In this document: in pieces, positions 60,672 to 64,000 of the stretch
How positions within the stretch are numbered: the first letter of the stretch is position 1
How the letters are laid out: each line of letters opens with the position of its first letter
From: Verrucomicrobiota bacterium
GTDB taxonomy: Bacteria; Verrucomicrobiota; Verrucomicrobiia; Limisphaerales; JADJPG01
Length of the DNA stretch: 64,000 nt
NCBI GenBank assembly: GCA_016713365.1
Contig: JADJPG010000035.1
Coordinates: 12,406 to 76,405 of the forward strand
Direction of reading: 5' to 3'
Position numbers and translations under genes: made by a program
Notes under the pieces: generated by a model
Databases searched by the model: none
Told to the model about the DNA's origin: nothing
The model's input: the letters and a program-made list of their open reading frames with translations, nothing else

Positions 60672-62424
60672 GCTGCGACCTTTGCTCGCGGGGGATGGAC
60701 TTCGATCACGAACTCTTCCTTGAGGTTCGGCCAGCGCGGGATCTCCCCGTCCACCCGGATAACCCAAACGATCTTGTTGTTATCGCTCTTCCAGGTCGGA
60801 ACCGACTCGACCGGCAGCCCAATGCTGGCGTGCCCGGTCTCCGGCTCCATCGAGCTGGCGGATGCGTAGAGTTCGAGGTTCAGGAACGGCTTTCGATCCG
60901 TATAAGTGCTCGTGCCGCGGCGGTACCTCGCTTCCTCTCGTGCTTCGACCACGATCTTCAATCCACGCAGCACTTGGGTCCGACCGTTCAATCGCCAGGC
61001 GACGTCGATCTTTTCACCGAGTTGCGGCACGCCCGGCGTGAGGGTCAATTCCACCTTCGGATTGAACATCCCCAGAATCTGGTAAACCAGCAGCCCGATC
61101 ATGAAGAGTCCAATCGCGACGAACGGGATCATGAACAGTGCGCCGAACCAGTCGAAGAAGTCCGTTCGCCCGCGGCGAAAGAATCCGCTGTTCAGAATGA
61201 ACCCGAAGAAAATCACGCCGTTCCAGAACGCGGCGAAGATCCCGATTCCAATCACCGCAGCGAGCCGCGAACTGGACGACTTGAGCACGCGCGGCGCGGC
61301 GACATCACCTGTCAGTTCCGAGTAAACTCGCACGCCGGCATTGGTGCCGGAAATCTGGCTCATCGGCAAGCGCTCGTAGGGCGAGGCATCAGCGGGACGC
61401 GAACGCCCGCCGCGCAGCGAGAAGATGATTCCGCCCGCGCCCACCAGCACGAAGACGAGCGGAATCAGCCCGATCCACAGGTCGCCGTGAAGCCGCGGTG
61501 CAGCACCGCTTCCAGCGGATCTGCCGGATTCACGTAGCAAGTCGACTTCGCTCCCGGCTGATAGCGCGCGGCGATCTCGGCCTTTCCCTTGTAGCCGCTC
61601 GACGAGCCGGTCATGAAGCCGTAGCGATTGGATCGATATTCCCGGCCGTTGAATTCGTAAGAGTAAAGCACGTCGACGCTGTAGGTCGTGCTTTTTGCCG
61701 CGGTGAGTTTGCACATTGCTGGAAAGAATTCTGCAAGCCGTCTCCTGCCAGTGGGGCGCGCGATCCCATCACGGGCCGCACAAAGACTGAGATAAGTCAC
61801 GACGGAACCAATCACGAGAAAGAACGAGAAGAAGACCGCGCCCGCCACCCGGCCCAACTTCGTTCCACGGGCGTTCAAGGCCGGCCGGTTGCTTAAGATG
61901 CGTTCCTCCGGCTTCTCCTTCACCTCAACGGAACGCCACATCGCCGTGATGCCGATCAAGCCGATGCCGACGAAGATCAGAGGTAGGAACACGACCAGCC
62001 CAATCCAAAGCGTCGGCTTCTCCAAGATCGAGGTGCTGGGATCCGATGGATTCACGAGACAGGTCGACTTGGTATCGAGCGCGTAATGCCCCGCCATCCT
62101 CTCGGCTTTGGAGTATTCCGAGAAGCCGGTGTTCTTCCGCGCCCAGTTCGTGGAGGAATAGGTGCGGCCCTGCCACTGAAACTCGTACCGGACGACAAAC
62201 TGGTAAGGATTGTCGCTGTTGCGGCGATTCTCCTCCACCCGGCTTTCCACAATCACGCACTCCGCCGTCGGCCAGCCGCGCGTCTGAAAATTCAAGTAGC
62301 ACTCCCGCCCGATGAAGACGCAGAACAGCGCGCCCATCGCAAAGAAGAAGAAGAAGAAAAGCGTGCCGATGATGCGGCTGCCGATTCCCATCGGCGGCTT
62401 CGAATTGAACCGGATGCGGCTCAT
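60668..62424 (-). pseudogene. DUF3592 membrane protein with arrestin-like C-terminus, three frameshifts
   Basis: Two DUF3592 units: the first with helices GSRIIGTLFFFFFFAMGALF and TLWIGLVVFLPLIFVGIGLI and between them CVIVESRVEENRRNSDNPYQ; the second with TTYSVDVLYSYEFNGREYRSN and ARYQPGAKSTCYVNPADP. The end is another membrane pair and an arrestin-like half (VELTLTPGVPQLGEKIDV ... NKIVWVIRVDGEIPRWPN). To read this as one protein of about 585 residues, single-base shifts are needed near 61750 (joining to WQETACRILSSNVQTHRG), near 61700, and near 61488 (GDLWIGLIPLVFVLVGAGG). A run of GAA/AAG triplets at 62341-62358 encodes six Phe. Confidence 0.8.
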
Positions 62425-62525
62425 GTGTTTCCCATATCGTGTCCCTCCCTACATCGGAAGCACCATTACACGCTCAACAAATGATTTTAATTCCCCGCCC
62501 TCCAATGCTATCTCTGCCCCACGTC

Positions 62526-63996
62526 ATGATGCGCAATTATAACAACTTCATCGCCGGTGAATGGGTCGCCGCGAAATCCGGCCAGACCTTCAAGAACCTC
62601 AACCCCGCCGACACCCGCGAAGTCGTCGCCGAATATCCGCTCTCCGGCAAGGAAGACGCCGCCGCCGCCATCGCCGCCGCGAAGGCCGCGTTCCCCGGCT
62701 GGGCCGCCACCACACCGCCCGCCCGCGGTCGCATCCTGAGCAAGACCTCGCAGATTCTCGAAGCGCGCAAGGCCGAGCTCGCCGAACTGCTGACGCGCGA
62801 AGAAGGCAAGACGCTCGCCGAAGCCACCGGTGAAGTGCAGCGGGCCGCCGACATCTTCCGCTTCTTCGGCGGACTCAGCTACACGCTCGGCGGCTCGACC
62901 ATCCCCCATGATCTCCCCGGCAACCTGCTCTTCACGCGCCGCGAACCGCTCGGCGTCGTCGCGATGATCACGCCGTGGAATTTCCCGATCGCCATCCCCG
63001 GCTGGAAACTCGCGCCCGCGCTCGTCGCCGGCAACAGCGTCGTCATCAAGCCCGCGTCACAAGCTCCGGCGCTTACCTTCGAGATTGCAAAAGCACTCGC
63101 CGAAGCCGGTCTGCCGAAAGGCGTGCTCAATGTCGTCACTGGCGAAGGTCGCGCAGTCGGCGGTGAGCTCCACGGCGAAGCCGCCGTTGGCGTGTAAAGG
63201 TCGTTCACCGGGAGCTCGGCGTGGGGGAAATCAGATTTCTCGACAGCTCGCGCAACGGCAGCGGCGCGGGCACAGATGGAAATGGGCGGCAAGAACCCGA
63301 CCATCGTCCTCGCCGATGCCGACCTCGATCTCGCCGCGCGCCTCGTGACCATCGCGGGCTTCGGCCTCACCGGACAAGCCTGCACCGCCACCAGCCGCGT
63401 CATTGTCGAGAAAAGCGTGGCCGAAGCATTCGCCGCGAAGCTCGTCGAGAAGGCAAAGCCATTGTCGTCGGCAACGGTCTCAAGCAAGGCGTCACGATGG
63501 GCCCCGCCGTCAGCGAAGCACAGCTCAAGGGAAATTTGAACTACGTGCAGATCGCCCAGCAGGAAGGCGCGCAACTCCTCTACGGCGGTGCGCGTCTCAC
63601 CGATGGCGATCTTGCGCACGGCTACTTACATGCACAACTTCGACTGATGCTCAGTAACGTCGAGACGCCGCGCGCCGTCGCGCGTGCGAGATATGCGGGC
63701 CGGTCGTCGGCATCATCCCGGTGGAAAACTTCGACGAAGCGCTCACCGTCGCGAACAGCGTGGATGTAGGCCTGAGCGCCAGCATCGTCACGCGCGACTT
63801 GAAGAAGGCGATGACCTACGCCGAACGCATCGAGGCGGGCGTGGTGAAGATCAACCAGATCAGCACCGGCCTCGCGCTCCAGGCGCCGTTCGGCGGCGTG
63901 AAGAAGAGCAGCACCGACAGCTTCAAGGAACAAGGCCCGGGCGCGATCGAGTTCTATTCGAAGCTGAAGACGGTGTATCTGGATTACTCGGCGTAG
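62526..63996 (+). pseudogene. Aldehyde dehydrogenase (succinate-semialdehyde dehydrogenase-like), heavily disrupted
   Basis: Start MRNYNNFIAGEWVAAKSG. The first ~220 residues are clean: GVVAMITPWNFPIAIPGWKL, VIKPASQAPALTFEIAKA. An in-frame TAA occurs at 63195-63197, followed in the same frame by SFTGSSA. A shift between about 63220 and 63268 hides the ISRQLAQRQRR helix. MEMGGKNPTIV (catalytic Glu) and GLTGQACTATSR (catalytic Cys) are back in frame. One base is missing near 63460, and further lesions between about 63625 and 63690 precede EICGPVVGIIPVENFDEAL and the end APFGGVKKSS. At least five single-base changes are needed. Too many for simple decay to leave both catalytic sites; sequence error is likely. 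Confidence 0.9.
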
Positions 63997-64000
63997 AACG

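Noticed and set aside
1..64000. CRISPR arrays, insertion sequences, phage genes, integrases
   Set aside because: I found no regular direct-repeat array, no transposase or integrase motif, and no terminal inverted repeats.

Overview
The window looks like chromosomal DNA from a Gram-negative, GC-rich bacterium, most likely a member of Verrucomicrobiota (Limisphaerales/Pedosphaera-like). This is inference from gene content: lipid A and Kdo genes (lpxD, waaA), the Tat translocase, the rpsP-khpA-trmD-rplS block, a prepilin-type secreted protein, a TIGR04073-like exosortase-associated lipoprotein, dockerin-like and cohesin-like secreted proteins, and repeated short C-terminal modules ending in an RFF-type motif. 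I see no phage, insertion sequence, CRISPR array or rRNA. One tRNA (Gln, UUG) is present.

Layout. 0-3 kb: the end of a Pal lipoprotein, tatA, tatC and, convergent, fabD. 3.1-14.7 kb: one tightly packed plus-strand operon with a beta-helix secreted protein, a pilin-like protein, a membrane-anchored protein, four glycosyltransferases, an ABC exporter and two APH-like kinases. It is a candidate surface-glycan or glycolipid synthesis and export system. 14.8-17.4 kb: an amidohydrolase lipoprotein and a MraY/WecA-like protein that has lost most of its catalytic residues. 17.7-19.5 kb: the ribosomal block closed by a strong terminator. 19.5-25 kb: MOSC protein, sugar isomerase-like Tat substrate, waaA, SUMF1-like protein and a lipoprotein. 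25-31.2 kb: uvrC, typA, CBS-type pyrophosphatase, an orphan parA and tRNA-Gln. 31.2-38.2 kb: lpxD, panD, a Gfo/Idh oxidoreductase and two transporters. 38.5-43.6 kb: an AGL-like two-domain glycogen debranching enzyme and a GDPD. 43.7-48.8 kb: membrane proteins of unknown function, mnmE, a DUF456 protein and the TIGR04073-like lipoprotein. 48.8-51.6 kb: ispE and the C-terminal half of a split carB. 51.8-55.3 kb: a dockerin-ended beta-helix protein next to a cohesin-like protein. 55.4-62.4 kb: a DUF455/ATP-grasp fusion, a phosphoesterase, a membrane protein, and a three-gene ATPase/arrestin-like/DUF3592 module. 62.5-64 kb: a badly broken aldehyde dehydrogenase.

Sequence quality matters when reading this window. 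Conserved single-copy genes (tatA, tatC, typA) and several others (POT transporter, DUF3592, ALDH, ATPase, phosphoesterase, SUMF1-like) carry single-base indels or nonsense codons, concentrated at 0.6-1.8, 24-28, 35 and 58-64 kb. Most can be repaired by adding or removing one base, some in homopolymers. Consensus errors are therefore the first explanation and true gene decay the second.

The best candidates for undescribed biology are the 3.1-14.7 kb glycan operon, the dockerin/cohesin-like neighbour pair, the diiron-like DUF455/ATP-grasp fusion, and the ATPase/arrestin-like/DUF3592 module.
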